Program-made: the position numbers and the translations under genes
DNA from: Roseibacillus sp.
GTDB lineage: Bacteria; Verrucomicrobiota; Verrucomicrobiia; Verrucomicrobiales; Akkermansiaceae
DNA: 40,756 nucleotides
NCBI GenBank assembly: GCA_022448985.1
Contig: JAKVCR010000029.1
Coordinates: 1 to 40,756, forward strand
Direction of reading: 5' to 3'
Notes under the pieces: model-generated
Databases searched by the model: none
What the model saw: only the letters and a program-made list of their open reading frames with translations
Told to the model about the DNA's origin: nothing
In this document: piece after piece, positions 17,478-25,220 of the stretch
Layout of the letters: the number at the start of each line of letters is the position of its first letter
Position numbering within the stretch: position 1 is the stretch's first letter

Positions 17478-20473
17478 AGACGTCGACCCTCCTGTGCTTC
17501 CTGGCCCTGGGCTCCGCCGTGGGACTCGCCCAGCAGAAGAATTACTCGGTCGGCCCCGCCCTCCAGGACAATTCCGCCCGGGCCGAACTCGCCTCCTTCG
17601 AGATCGCCGCAGGCTACGAAGTCTCGCTCTTCGCCTCCGAAGAAAATGGCATCGCTAATCCCATCGTGATGCGCTGGGGACCCAGGGGGCGCCTGTGGAT
17701 ACTCTGTTCGCTCGTCTACCCTCAGGCTCTCCCCTCGAAGGCGCCCGGCGACAAACTCTTCATCCTGCAGGACAACGACCGGGATGGCCGTGCCGATGAA
17801 ACGCTCGTCTTCGCTGACGGCCTCGATATGCCCACCGGTTTTGCAATCGGCAATGGAGGGGTCTATCTCGGACAGGGCCAGGATCTCCTCTTCCTCCGGG
17901 ATGACGACGGAGACGACCGGGCCGATACCCGGGAGGTGGTTCTTACCGGCTTCGGAACGGGAGACACCCACCAGAACATCAACTCCTTCACCTGGACCCC
18001 CGGCGGAGAACTGCTTTTCTGCCAGGGACTGCACAATTTTTCCCGGGTGGAAACACCCTGGGGAATCGTGCGCATGGATGAACATGGCGTATGGCGCCTC
18101 CGGCCACGGCGCATGCAGTTGCACGCCTTCCGGGGATGCAGCGGCCAAAACCCCTGGGGGCTTTCCCACGGGCACTGGGGTGAACCCTTTGCCAAGAGTA
18201 ACGGCAACGCGGTGAGCGAACTGCTCCCCGTCATGATCCACACCGAAAATCGACATCAACCACTCGATATCGGGGGCACGCGGATCAAGAGTATGATCTG
18301 TGAGATCATCGATTCCCCTGCTCTCCCCGACGACCTGCAGGGCAACATCGTGATCGCAGGATACTTCGCCCACCTCGTCGATCGCCTGAAGGTCTCTCCC
18401 GACGGCGCCGGGCACAGGGGAGAATTGCTCGCTCCCCTCTGGCGCACGAACCACCAGAGCTTCCGTCCCGTAGATGTGCAAACCGGCCCGGACGGTGCCC
18501 TTTACATTGCCGATTGGTACAATCCCATCATCGGTCACTACCAGGCCTCCCTGCGACATCCCGACCGGGACAAGAAGCATGGCCGTATCTGGCGCCTTAC
18601 CGCCAAGGGGAAGAATACAGTGGTGCAACCACGATATGATACGCTGCCGACCAGGAATCTACTCGATGCTCTCAAGACCGCCCCTCTCAAGGAACGCGAG
18701 CGACTGCGCGTGATCCTCTCCAACCGCTACAGCGACCCGGAGGCTGTCACACGTCTTGAAACGGAGCTGGCCAACTGGATTCCAACCCTTGACCCGAACA
18801 GCCCACGTTTCGAGCACCACCTCTTCGAGGCGCTTTGCCTCTACGAGTGGTTTGAGGTCGTCAACCCTAACCTGCTCCAACAACTCCTCGACGCCCGGGA
18901 ACCGCTTGCCAGAGCCTACGCCACCCGGGTGGTGGGGCGATGGCACGACCGCCTCCAGGAACCACTACGCTATCTTGAAAAATCGGTCACTGACCCCCAC
19001 CCGCGCGTACGCCTCGAGACAATCGTGGCCGCCAGCCAATTCCAGTCCGCCGAAGCCATGGAAGTTGCCTCCCGTGTGCTCGACGCGCCCACTGACCGCT
19101 TCCTTGAAGCTGCCTTGCGGCAGTGCGCACATGCCCTGCAGCCCTGGTGGTTTGCCTCCCTGCAGGAGGGCAAACTCGCCATCTCGGATGCCCGCCAGCT
19201 GGCTTTTCTCCTTAAACAGACAACCGGTCAGGATGCCGCCAGGATAGCACGCACCATCCTGGAGGGTCAGACCATCAACCGGAACAGCGCAACCTTTGCC
19301 ACCCTGGCCAAGGTGCTGGCCACGCAGGGTACTCTTGAGGACCTTGAATGGCTCGTCTCCACTGCCTATAAATTCCGTGAGAACGCCGCTCCTGCCCTCG
19401 CGGCCCTCGTCGAGTCCGCCCGGCTTCGCAACCTGAAACCCCGCAGCCCGGTCCTGCAACTGCTCCTCGTCTTCGCCGTCTCCAAGGGAACGCCCGAGCA
19501 ACGCATGCATGCCCTGCGATTGATCGGGCATTGGCAGCTGCGGGGCCTGGCCGATCGCGTGATCCAAGCCAGCCTCAATCCCAGCTTCAAGCCGGAGGTC
19601 CGGATTGCCGCGGTGGAAGCGATGGGCCACCTGCCGGACATAGGTGGGGTCCGCCTCACGGCCCTGAACCGGCTGATCGAGGAAGTTGGAGAATCCGACC
19701 TGCGACACGCTGCCTTGGACACGCTGACTGGCATTGACCCGGTTCGTGCGGCGGGGATCGCAGCGAGGTCCCTCACTGCAGCCGGACCTGACACCCCCCT
19801 CGAACCCTACCTCGTTCCTTTCCTCACCCGGAAGGAAGGAGACGTCGCTCTAGCGGCAAGCCTGAGGCAAACCGACCTGACCCCGGCTCTCCGCGCCCGC
19901 CTCCAGGGAACACTGGGTGCGACTGGGATTCACTCCCCCGTTCTTGCCGGGATCCTTGCTTCTACCCCCCGGGACAGGAGCAAGACCATCGGCATGCCAG
20001 CCTACAGCCAGCAATGGATCAATACGCTCGCTGCCGAAGTCAGGACAGCCGGCAATGCCAAGCATGGATCGGAGATCTACCATCGAGATTCCCTGGCCTG
20101 CACGACGTGTCATGTTATCACCGGACACGGCCGGGATTTTGGACCCGAACTGACGGCGGTGGGTGCGGGATTGCCGGTTGAAATCATCATCGAATCCGTG
20201 GTCTGGCCCCGACGCCAGATCAAGGAAGGCTATCTCTCTACCACCATCACGACCCGGGATGGCCAGGTCATAAGCGGTCACCTCAAGCATGAGGACAAGC
20301 AGCGCATCGTCATTGAAGACGCGGTAACCAGGACTAGAAAAACGCTTGCCCCCGGCCATGTCGACCAACGGCAGGATGCCGGCACGGTCATGCCCCCGGG
20401 ATTGACCTCCCAGTTGAACCGGGAAGAGTTACGGGACCTCATCCGGTTTCTCTCGGAGCGTAGGGGAAAGTAG
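17474..20473 (+). CDS. PVC-type heme-binding CxxCH protein (beta-propeller, HEAT-like, cytochrome c)
   Basis: 999 residues with signal peptide MKTSTLLCFLALGSAVGLAQ. Residues about 40-400 form the membrane-bound-dehydrogenase-type beta-propeller (GYEVSLFASEENGIANPIVMRW, DNDRDGRADETLVFADGL, FRGCSGQNPWGLSHGHWG, GPDGALYIADWYNPIIGHY). Residues about 415-830 are helical HEAT-like repeats. The C-terminus is a cytochrome c-like domain with C876-T-T-C879-H880, VGAGLPVEIIIESVVWPRRQIKEGY and VMPPGLTSQLNREELRDLIRFL. The family is widespread in Planctomycetes and Verrucomicrobia and is presumed to oxidise sugars in the periplasm with electrons passing to the heme; this is not proven. Its ATG overlaps the SGNH stop (ATGA). 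Confidence 0.93.
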   Translation: MKTSTLLCFLALGSAVGLAQQKNYSVGPALQDNSARAELASFEIAAGYEVSLFASEENGIANPIVMRWGPRGRLWILCSLVYPQALPSKAPGDKLFILQDNDRDGRADETLVFADGLDMPTGFAIGNGGVYLGQGQDLLFLRDDDGDDRADTREVVLTGFGTGDTHQNINSFTWTPGGELLFCQGLHNFSRVETPWGIVRMDEHGVWRLRPRRMQLHAFRGCSGQNPWGLSHGHWGEPFAKSNGNAVSELLPVMIHTENRHQPLDIGGTRIKSMICEIIDSPALPDDLQGNIVIAGYFAHLVDRLKVSPDGAGHRGELLAPLWRTNHQSFRPVDVQTGPDGALYIADWYNPIIGHYQASLRHPDRDKKHGRIWRLTAKGKNTVVQPRYDTLPTRNLLDALKTAPLKERERLRVILSNRYSDPEAVTRLETELANWIPTLDPNSPRFEHHLFEALCLYEWFEVVNPNLLQQLLDAREPLARAYATRVVGRWHDRLQEPLRYLEKSVTDPHPRVRLETIVAASQFQSAEAMEVASRVLDAPTDRFLEAALRQCAHALQPWWFASLQEGKLAISDARQLAFLLKQTTGQDAARIARTILEGQTINRNSATFATLAKVLATQGTLEDLEWLVSTAYKFRENAAPALAALVESARLRNLKPRSPVLQLLLVFAVSKGTPEQRMHALRLIGHWQLRGLADRVIQASLNPSFKPEVRIAAVEAMGHLPDIGGVRLTALNRLIEEVGESDLRHAALDTLTGIDPVRAAGIAARSLTAAGPDTPLEPYLVPFLTRKEGDVALAASLRQTDLTPALRARLQGTLGATGIHSPVLAGILASTPRDRSKTIGMPAYSQQWINTLAAEVRTAGNAKHGSEIYHRDSLACTTCHVITGHGRDFGPELTAVGAGLPVEIIIESVVWPRRQIKEGYLSTTITTRDGQVISGHLKHEDKQRIVIEDAVTRTRKTLAPGHVDQRQDAGTVMPPGLTSQLNREELRDLIRFLSERRGK

Positions 20474-20523
20474 GGGATCGTGCTGTTATCCCAGCCTGCA
20501 AAGCCCATCTTCATGGTCACTCA

Positions 20524-20561
20524 GTCAACCGATTGACGGATCTCCCCCGGCCTGCTGCAAT
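20524..20561 (+). promoter_or_regulatory. Candidate promoter with overlapping operator, upstream of the first ThuA gene
   Basis: TTGACG (20533-20538), a 17-base spacer and TGCAAT (20556-20561) match consensus 5/6 and 4/6, 32 bases before the ATG. The -35 box is one arm of a perfect inverted repeat, GTCAA-CCGA-TTGAC (20524-20537), so a repressor bound there could block RNA polymerase. This suggests that the ThuA genes start their own transcription unit. Confidence 0.42.
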
Positions 20562-20593
20562 CCGCAACGTTCCACTCACAAATTACCACAATC

Positions 20594-21502
20594 ATGAAAC
20601 CGCAAATCGTTCTACACCTTGCCTCTCTCACCCTTGCCGGGGCTCTGCTCTGCGGCAATGCTTTCGGCGAAGACGAGAAATTAAAAGTCCTCATCATCGA
20701 CGGCCAGAACAACCATAACTGGAAGGCCACTACGCCGGTGCTCGTGGAGGCCCTCGAGTCCTGCGGACAATTCGAGGTGGCGGTCTCAACCTCTCCTCCG
20801 GGTGGCGCCAGCCAGGAGGCCTGGGAAAAGTGGAGACCTGCCTTCAGCAAGGCCGATACCGTAGTCAGCAACTACAACGGACAGGACTGGCCGGAAGAGG
20901 TGCAGAAGTCCTTCCTCGCCTACGTGAACGGAGGAGGAGGTTTCGTGGTCGTCCATGCCGCCAACAATTCCTTCGGCAAGTGGAAGGAGTACAACAAGAT
21001 CATCGGCGTTGGCGGATGGGGTGGACGCAAGATCGGACGCGATGGCCCGTGGGTGCACATCGTAGATGGGAAGGTGGTCCGCGATTCCGAGACCAAGGGC
21101 AACGGCGGCAGCCACGGGCCACGTCATCCCTTCAAGGTCGAACACATCGACACCACTCATCCAGTTACCAAGGGACTTCCCGCCAAGTGGATGCACCAGA
21201 AGGATGAACTCTACTGCCGCCTTTGTGGGCCCGCCGAGAACATGGAAGTCCAGGGCTTCTCCTACTCACCGCAGTCCAAACGCAACGAACCGATGCTCAT
21301 GACCATCTCCTATGGTGACGGCCGTGTCTTTCACACCCCGATGGGACACGACGTGGAAGCAATGCGTTGCCGCGGTTTCTTCACCATCATTCAACGTGGA
21401 ACCGAGTGGGCTGCCACCGGCGCAGTCAAGCGTACCGCCAAAGTCCCCGATGATTTTCCCACCGAGGAAAAGGTGTCGGTGGTACCCTCTGCCAAGAAGT
21501 AA
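20594..21502 (+). CDS. Exported ThuA-like domain protein (first copy)
   Basis: 302 residues. Signal peptide MKPQIVLHLASLTLAGALLCGNAFG precedes a ThuA-like class I amidotransferase fold: LKVLIIDGQNNHNWKATTPVL, YVNGGGGFVVVHAANNSF, a histidine-rich loop FKVEHIDTTHPVTKGLP, QKDELYCRLCGPAENMEV and a final MGHDVEAMRCRGFFTIIQRG. ThuA-type proteins act with Gfo/Idh/MocA oxidoreductases in 3-keto-sugar pathways (ThuA/ThuB of Sinorhizobium trehalose catabolism), and many PVC copies are exported and of unknown activity. Here a Tat-exported Gfo/Idh protein lies in the same block. A promoter-like pair with an operator-like dyad lies directly upstream. Family is confident; substrate unknown. Confidence 0.92.
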   Translation: MKPQIVLHLASLTLAGALLCGNAFGEDEKLKVLIIDGQNNHNWKATTPVLVEALESCGQFEVAVSTSPPGGASQEAWEKWRPAFSKADTVVSNYNGQDWPEEVQKSFLAYVNGGGGFVVVHAANNSFGKWKEYNKIIGVGGWGGRKIGRDGPWVHIVDGKVVRDSETKGNGGSHGPRHPFKVEHIDTTHPVTKGLPAKWMHQKDELYCRLCGPAENMEVQGFSYSPQSKRNEPMLMTISYGDGRVFHTPMGHDVEAMRCRGFFTIIQRGTEWAATGAVKRTAKVPDDFPTEEKVSVVPSAKK

Positions 21503-21525
21503 GCACCCGTCTTTCCCCAGGGCAC

Positions 21526-21549
21526 GCACCCGTCCCAACAGGCGGGTGC
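21526..21549 (+). terminator. Stem-loop between the two ThuA genes
   Basis: GCACCCG (21526-21532) pairs perfectly with CGGGTGC (21543-21549) around a 10-base loop, shortly after the first ThuA stop at 21502. A competing pairing, GGCAC with GTGCC, uses the same bases. No T-run follows, so it could attenuate, stabilise mRNA or be a factor-dependent stop rather than a true intrinsic terminator. Confidence 0.35.
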
Positions 21550-21619
21550 CCTTCGGGCCCCTCCCCGATATAGCATGCACCGGAATGAGTCCGGCCCTCA
21601 ACACCTGCTTCACATTCAC

Positions 21620-22408
21620 ATGAATTCCTCAATCCCGATGCGCTCTCTTGCTATCCTTCTCGCCACTTCTTTCACGGTTCTCGGGCTGGCCTCGGCCAAA
21701 CCTATTGAGGTCCTCGTCTATTCCAAGACCTCCTGGTACCGCCATCCCGAGATCCCGCGAATCAATGGCTACCTCGCAATCCTCGGGGCAAAAAACGACA
21801 TCAATGTCAGCATCACGGAAAGCCCCGATGAGCTCAGTGCGCGCAACCTCGGGAACTACGACCTCATTCTATTTAATAATTCCACTAATCTCGGCGAAAG
21901 CCTGACCGTGGAGCAGCGCAAGCCGATCATCGAGTGGTTCAAGAAGGGGGGGGGCATCATGGTCATCCATGCCGGCATCGTGCAGAACGGCACCTGGCCC
22001 GAACTGATCGAGATCGCAGGCTGCGACTTTCACGGGGATTCCGAATTTGTGGAGGCGCGGTTCCTGGTTGATCCCAAGGCGGAAGGAGACCCGGTCGTCG
22101 CGGGCAAGAGCAAGGAGTTCACCTACACCGCCGACTGGCTGAACTTCGACAGATCCGTCACCGGCCTGCCAGGCGTCGAGGTTCTCTTGCGGCTCGATGA
22201 GAAAAGCTATGTTCCCGTCCGTGAGCACCCCTCCTACAAGGAGATGAAGCCGATGGGGGACGACCACCCGATCTGCTGGCGGCGCAAGATTGGGAATGGT
22301 CGTTACTTCTACACCGGTCTGGGACACGACATCAAATCGATCGATACCGAGTTCGGTCGTGGTCACCTGCTGGCCGGAATCCGGTGGACCGCCGGCAAAG
22401 CCAGATAG
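21620..22408 (+). CDS. Exported ThuA-like domain protein (second copy)
   Basis: 262 residues from ATG 21620; ATG 21638 (MRSLAILLATSFTVLGLASA) is an equally good start for the signal peptide. The mature part is a compact ThuA domain: IEVLVYSKTSWYRHPEIPRINGYL, NYDLILFNNSTN, IEWFKKGGGIMVIHAGI, a segment with GCDFHGDSEF, DDHPICWRRKIGNGRYFYTGLGHD and a final GHLLAGIRWTAG. It is clearly diverged from the preceding ThuA gene, so the two probably differ in substrate rather than being a recent duplication. It starts 117 bases downstream of that gene, after a hairpin, and 50 bases before the sulfatase gene, with which it probably shares a transcript. The substrate is unknown, with sugar or keto-sugar chemistry likely from context. 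Confidence 0.9.
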   Translation: MNSSIPMRSLAILLATSFTVLGLASAKPIEVLVYSKTSWYRHPEIPRINGYLAILGAKNDINVSITESPDELSARNLGNYDLILFNNSTNLGESLTVEQRKPIIEWFKKGGGIMVIHAGIVQNGTWPELIEIAGCDFHGDSEFVEARFLVDPKAEGDPVVAGKSKEFTYTADWLNFDRSVTGLPGVEVLLRLDEKSYVPVREHPSYKEMKPMGDDHPICWRRKIGNGRYFYTGLGHDIKSIDTEFGRGHLLAGIRWTAGKAR

Positions 22409-22458
22409 CCCTGAGCCCACCCGAAAGATCTCCCCCTATCATCCGTTCTCACAGTCCC

Positions 22459-23844
22459 ATGATACGTATCAACCTTGCCCTTTTCATTTCCCTCGTAACC
22501 TGGGGTTCCCTCCCCGGCGCACAGACTCCGAATATCGTCATCTTCCTCGTTGACGACATGGGCTGGGGTGATCTGGGATGCTATGGGAACGAAATCATCC
22601 AGTCTCCCCACCTGGACAAGTTTGCCACCGAGGGAATCCGCTTTACCCAGTGCTATTCGGCCTGTGGGGTCTGCTCCCCCTCCCGCTCGTCCATCCTCAC
22701 CGGTCGCACTCCCTATCGAAATGGGGTGTGGCGCTGGATCCCGGGGGGGCATTCCTGCCACCTCCGCGAGAGCGAGATCACCCTGCCCGAACTCCTCAGG
22801 GAAAGGGGCTACGATACCTGTCACGTGGGCAAATGGCACCTCAATGGCCACTTCAACAGCGACAAGCAGCCCCAGCCCGACGACCACGGCTACAATCACT
22901 GGATGGCGACCCAGAACAACGCCGCTCCCAACCACAAGAATCCGACCAACTTTGTTCTCAACGGCAAACCAATGGGCAAACTAGAGGGATTTTCCGCACC
23001 TCTCGTGGCCCAGGAAGGTGTCCGCTGGCTAAAGGAGGTTCGCAACAGGAAGAAACCCTTTCTTCTCTCCGTCTGGACCCACGAACCGCACCTCCCGATT
23101 GAATCGGCAGAGGAATTCATGAAGCCCTATGCCGGGATCAACGACGAGGGAATCCGGCAGCACCACGGCAACATTACCCAACTCGACCACGCCTTCGGAA
23201 TCGTGATGAGGGGCCTGGATAAACTGGGCCTCCGCGACGACACCATTGTCTTCTTTACCTCTGACAACGGACCCGAGGGCAGGGGAACCAACGGACGGAC
23301 CCGGGGATCAACGGGTGGTCTGCGGGGTCGCAAGCGCGACAGTCATGAAGGAGGGATCCGGGTGGCAGGACTGGTGCGCTGGCCCGGCAAGATCATGCCC
23401 GGCTCGGTGAGTGACGTTCCGGTAATCGGATCAGATATATTTTCCACGGTGCTCGACATCACGAACATCCCCCTCCCCGCCGACCGCACCATTGACGGCG
23501 TCAGCATGGTCCCGGCCTTCGACGACAAACCCCTCAAGCGTTCAATACCTCTCTTCTGGCGAACGCACATCGCCCCGGCCAACAGCCACGCCGCCCTCCG
23601 CATCGGAGACTGGAAACTGGTTTCCAACAAATCATTCGACAAATTTCAGCTCTATGAGATCCAGAAGGACTGGAAGGAGGAGCACGATCTCGCTGCCGAG
23701 AAGGAGGAAAAACTCGAAGAGATGAAAAAGGTATTCTTCAAAGTGCTTGAGGGAATTGAAAAGGAAGGGCCCAGCGAGTGGTGGAAGAACGAACCCGTCC
23801 GCAAGAAGAAACCGCGCAAGAAAAAGACCGCCCCAAGCAAATGA
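22459..23844 (+). CDS. Secreted sulfatase (S1 family), Cys-type
   Basis: 461 residues from ATG 22459, where the signal peptide MIRINLALFISLVTWGSLPGAQ begins; the open frame extends 25 codons upstream without sense. Metal-binding VDDMGWGDLGCYG (D32, D33) and the formylglycine motif C72-S-P-S-R76 followed by SSILTGR are intact, so the protein should be activated by a formylglycine-generating enzyme. Further landmarks are GYDTCHVGKWHLNG, WTHEPHLPIE, VFFTSDNGPEGRG, a GLRGRKRDSHEGGIRV loop and RIGDWKLV. A lysine-rich tail (PVRKKKPRKKKTA) closes the protein. It would hydrolyse sulfate esters of a polysaccharide outside the cytoplasm. It lies between the second ThuA gene and the beta-propeller gene with short gaps, consistent with one operon. 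Confidence 0.95.
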   Translation: MIRINLALFISLVTWGSLPGAQTPNIVIFLVDDMGWGDLGCYGNEIIQSPHLDKFATEGIRFTQCYSACGVCSPSRSSILTGRTPYRNGVWRWIPGGHSCHLRESEITLPELLRERGYDTCHVGKWHLNGHFNSDKQPQPDDHGYNHWMATQNNAAPNHKNPTNFVLNGKPMGKLEGFSAPLVAQEGVRWLKEVRNRKKPFLLSVWTHEPHLPIESAEEFMKPYAGINDEGIRQHHGNITQLDHAFGIVMRGLDKLGLRDDTIVFFTSDNGPEGRGTNGRTRGSTGGLRGRKRDSHEGGIRVAGLVRWPGKIMPGSVSDVPVIGSDIFSTVLDITNIPLPADRTIDGVSMVPAFDDKPLKRSIPLFWRTHIAPANSHAALRIGDWKLVSNKSFDKFQLYEIQKDWKEEHDLAAEKEEKLEEMKKVFFKVLEGIEKEGPSEWWKNEPVRKKKPRKKKTAPSK

Positions 23845-23903
23845 CGGAGGCAGGCGACCGCATTGATATCGCGGGTATTCTGACCTCACTCCCAACAATA
23901 TTC

Positions 23904-25199
23904 ATGAAAGCAACAACTCAACTCGTCCTTCTCTTCATCGCTACCTCCGGGCTTCTCCAGGCCGACTGGCCCCAGTTTCAAGGAACGCAACGCACCGGCA
24001 TTTCGAGCGAGACCGGTTTGCTGCGCAGCTTTCCTGCAGATGGCCCCCGAATCCTGTGGGAAACGGATCTTGAGAAGGGATTCGGTGGATGTGCCGTGGT
24101 GGGAGACGAGGTCTTCGTTGTCGACCGGGTCATGAAGGAGAAGGACATCCTCCTCTGTTTCGACGCCACGAACGGCAAGGAAAAATGGCGCTACGAAAGC
24201 CCCTCCGAGGGAGAGCCGTCATTTCCCGGATCCCGCAGTGTGCCTACCGTGCGGGAGGATGCCGTCTACTTCATCGGCTCCTTCGGGGAGGTCCATTGTG
24301 TGGACCGCCAAACGCACACGGCTCGTTGGAAGATCAAGATGGCCGACCGCTACCCGGAGTCCAAAACCCCGCGGTGGGGATACGCGCAGTGTGCGCTGGT
24401 AACCGGAGATCTCGTCTTTGTCACCCCCTTCGGCTCCAAGGTGGGTATTGCCGGATGGGACCGGAAAAGCGGAAAGGAACTATGGCGCAGCGGTCCAATT
24501 GGTGACTCGCATGCCTCCCCGACTCTCCTTGAAATCGGAGGCGAACAGCACATCGTCCTCATCTCAGTGATCAACCAGGGCGAACGCAAGGGCCTGGTCA
24601 CCAGCTACCGCCCTCGCGATGGGAAGGTTCTCTGGCAGACCGATCATTACTACAACAAGATCCCCATCCCGATCGTCACCAAGGTCAGCGAGGAACTCCT
24701 CTTCGTCACCGGTGGCTACGACTGCGGGTCCAAGATGCTCTCCATCGTAAAGAACGGCGAACTCTACAAGGTAAGCGAGAAGTGGGGTATTAAAAAGGGT
24801 TCCCAGATTCATCCCCCCTTTGTCATCGACAATCACCTCTATTTCCTCGCCAACGAAAACTCGAACCACAGGGTTGCGGCCCGGCGGGCGACCGGCGGAT
24901 TGAGTTGCTGGGACCTGGAAGGAAAAGAGCTCTGGCGAACCGGCGACAAGCCCTTCATGGGCCGTGGTGGCAGTATCTACGCCGATGGGATGCTCATCAT
25001 CCAGGATGGAGAGAAAGGCGTCCTGCGCCTGGGAGAGGCCAGCCCCGGCGGTTTCAAGCTCCTTGCTGAAGCCAACGTCTTCGGCAGCGACCTCAGCAAG
25101 AAGTTCGATCTCAAGTTCTGGAGCCCCATGGCTCTCAGCGAGGGTCGACTCTACATGCGTGGGCAGAATCGCTTGCTCTGTGTCGACCTGAAGAAATAA
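23904..25199 (+). CDS. Secreted PQQ-like beta-propeller repeat protein
   Basis: 431 residues from ATG 23904, chosen for its signal peptide (MKATTQLVLLFIATSGLLQA); the frame is open 42 codons upstream into the previous gene. The mature protein starts DWPQFQGTQRTGISSETGLL, the usual opening of PVC outer-membrane-biogenesis-like PQQ_2 proteins. It repeats blades of the form LLCFDATNGKEKWRYE, VHCVDRQTHTARWKIK, VGIAGWDRKSGKELWRSG and SYRPRDGKVLWQTD. Such proteins form an eight-bladed propeller; most PVC members lack known catalytic residues and may scaffold or bind ligands rather than hold PQQ. It sits between two sulfatases, 59 bases after one and 21 before the other, so a shared role in sulfated-glycan use is likely. 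Confidence 0.9.
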   Translation: MKATTQLVLLFIATSGLLQADWPQFQGTQRTGISSETGLLRSFPADGPRILWETDLEKGFGGCAVVGDEVFVVDRVMKEKDILLCFDATNGKEKWRYESPSEGEPSFPGSRSVPTVREDAVYFIGSFGEVHCVDRQTHTARWKIKMADRYPESKTPRWGYAQCALVTGDLVFVTPFGSKVGIAGWDRKSGKELWRSGPIGDSHASPTLLEIGGEQHIVLISVINQGERKGLVTSYRPRDGKVLWQTDHYYNKIPIPIVTKVSEELLFVTGGYDCGSKMLSIVKNGELYKVSEKWGIKKGSQIHPPFVIDNHLYFLANENSNHRVAARRATGGLSCWDLEGKELWRTGDKPFMGRGGSIYADGMLIIQDGEKGVLRLGEASPGGFKLLAEANVFGSDLSKKFDLKFWSPMALSEGRLYMRGQNRLLCVDLKK

Positions 25200-25220
25200 T
25201 CACCCCATATCAAATATCTC

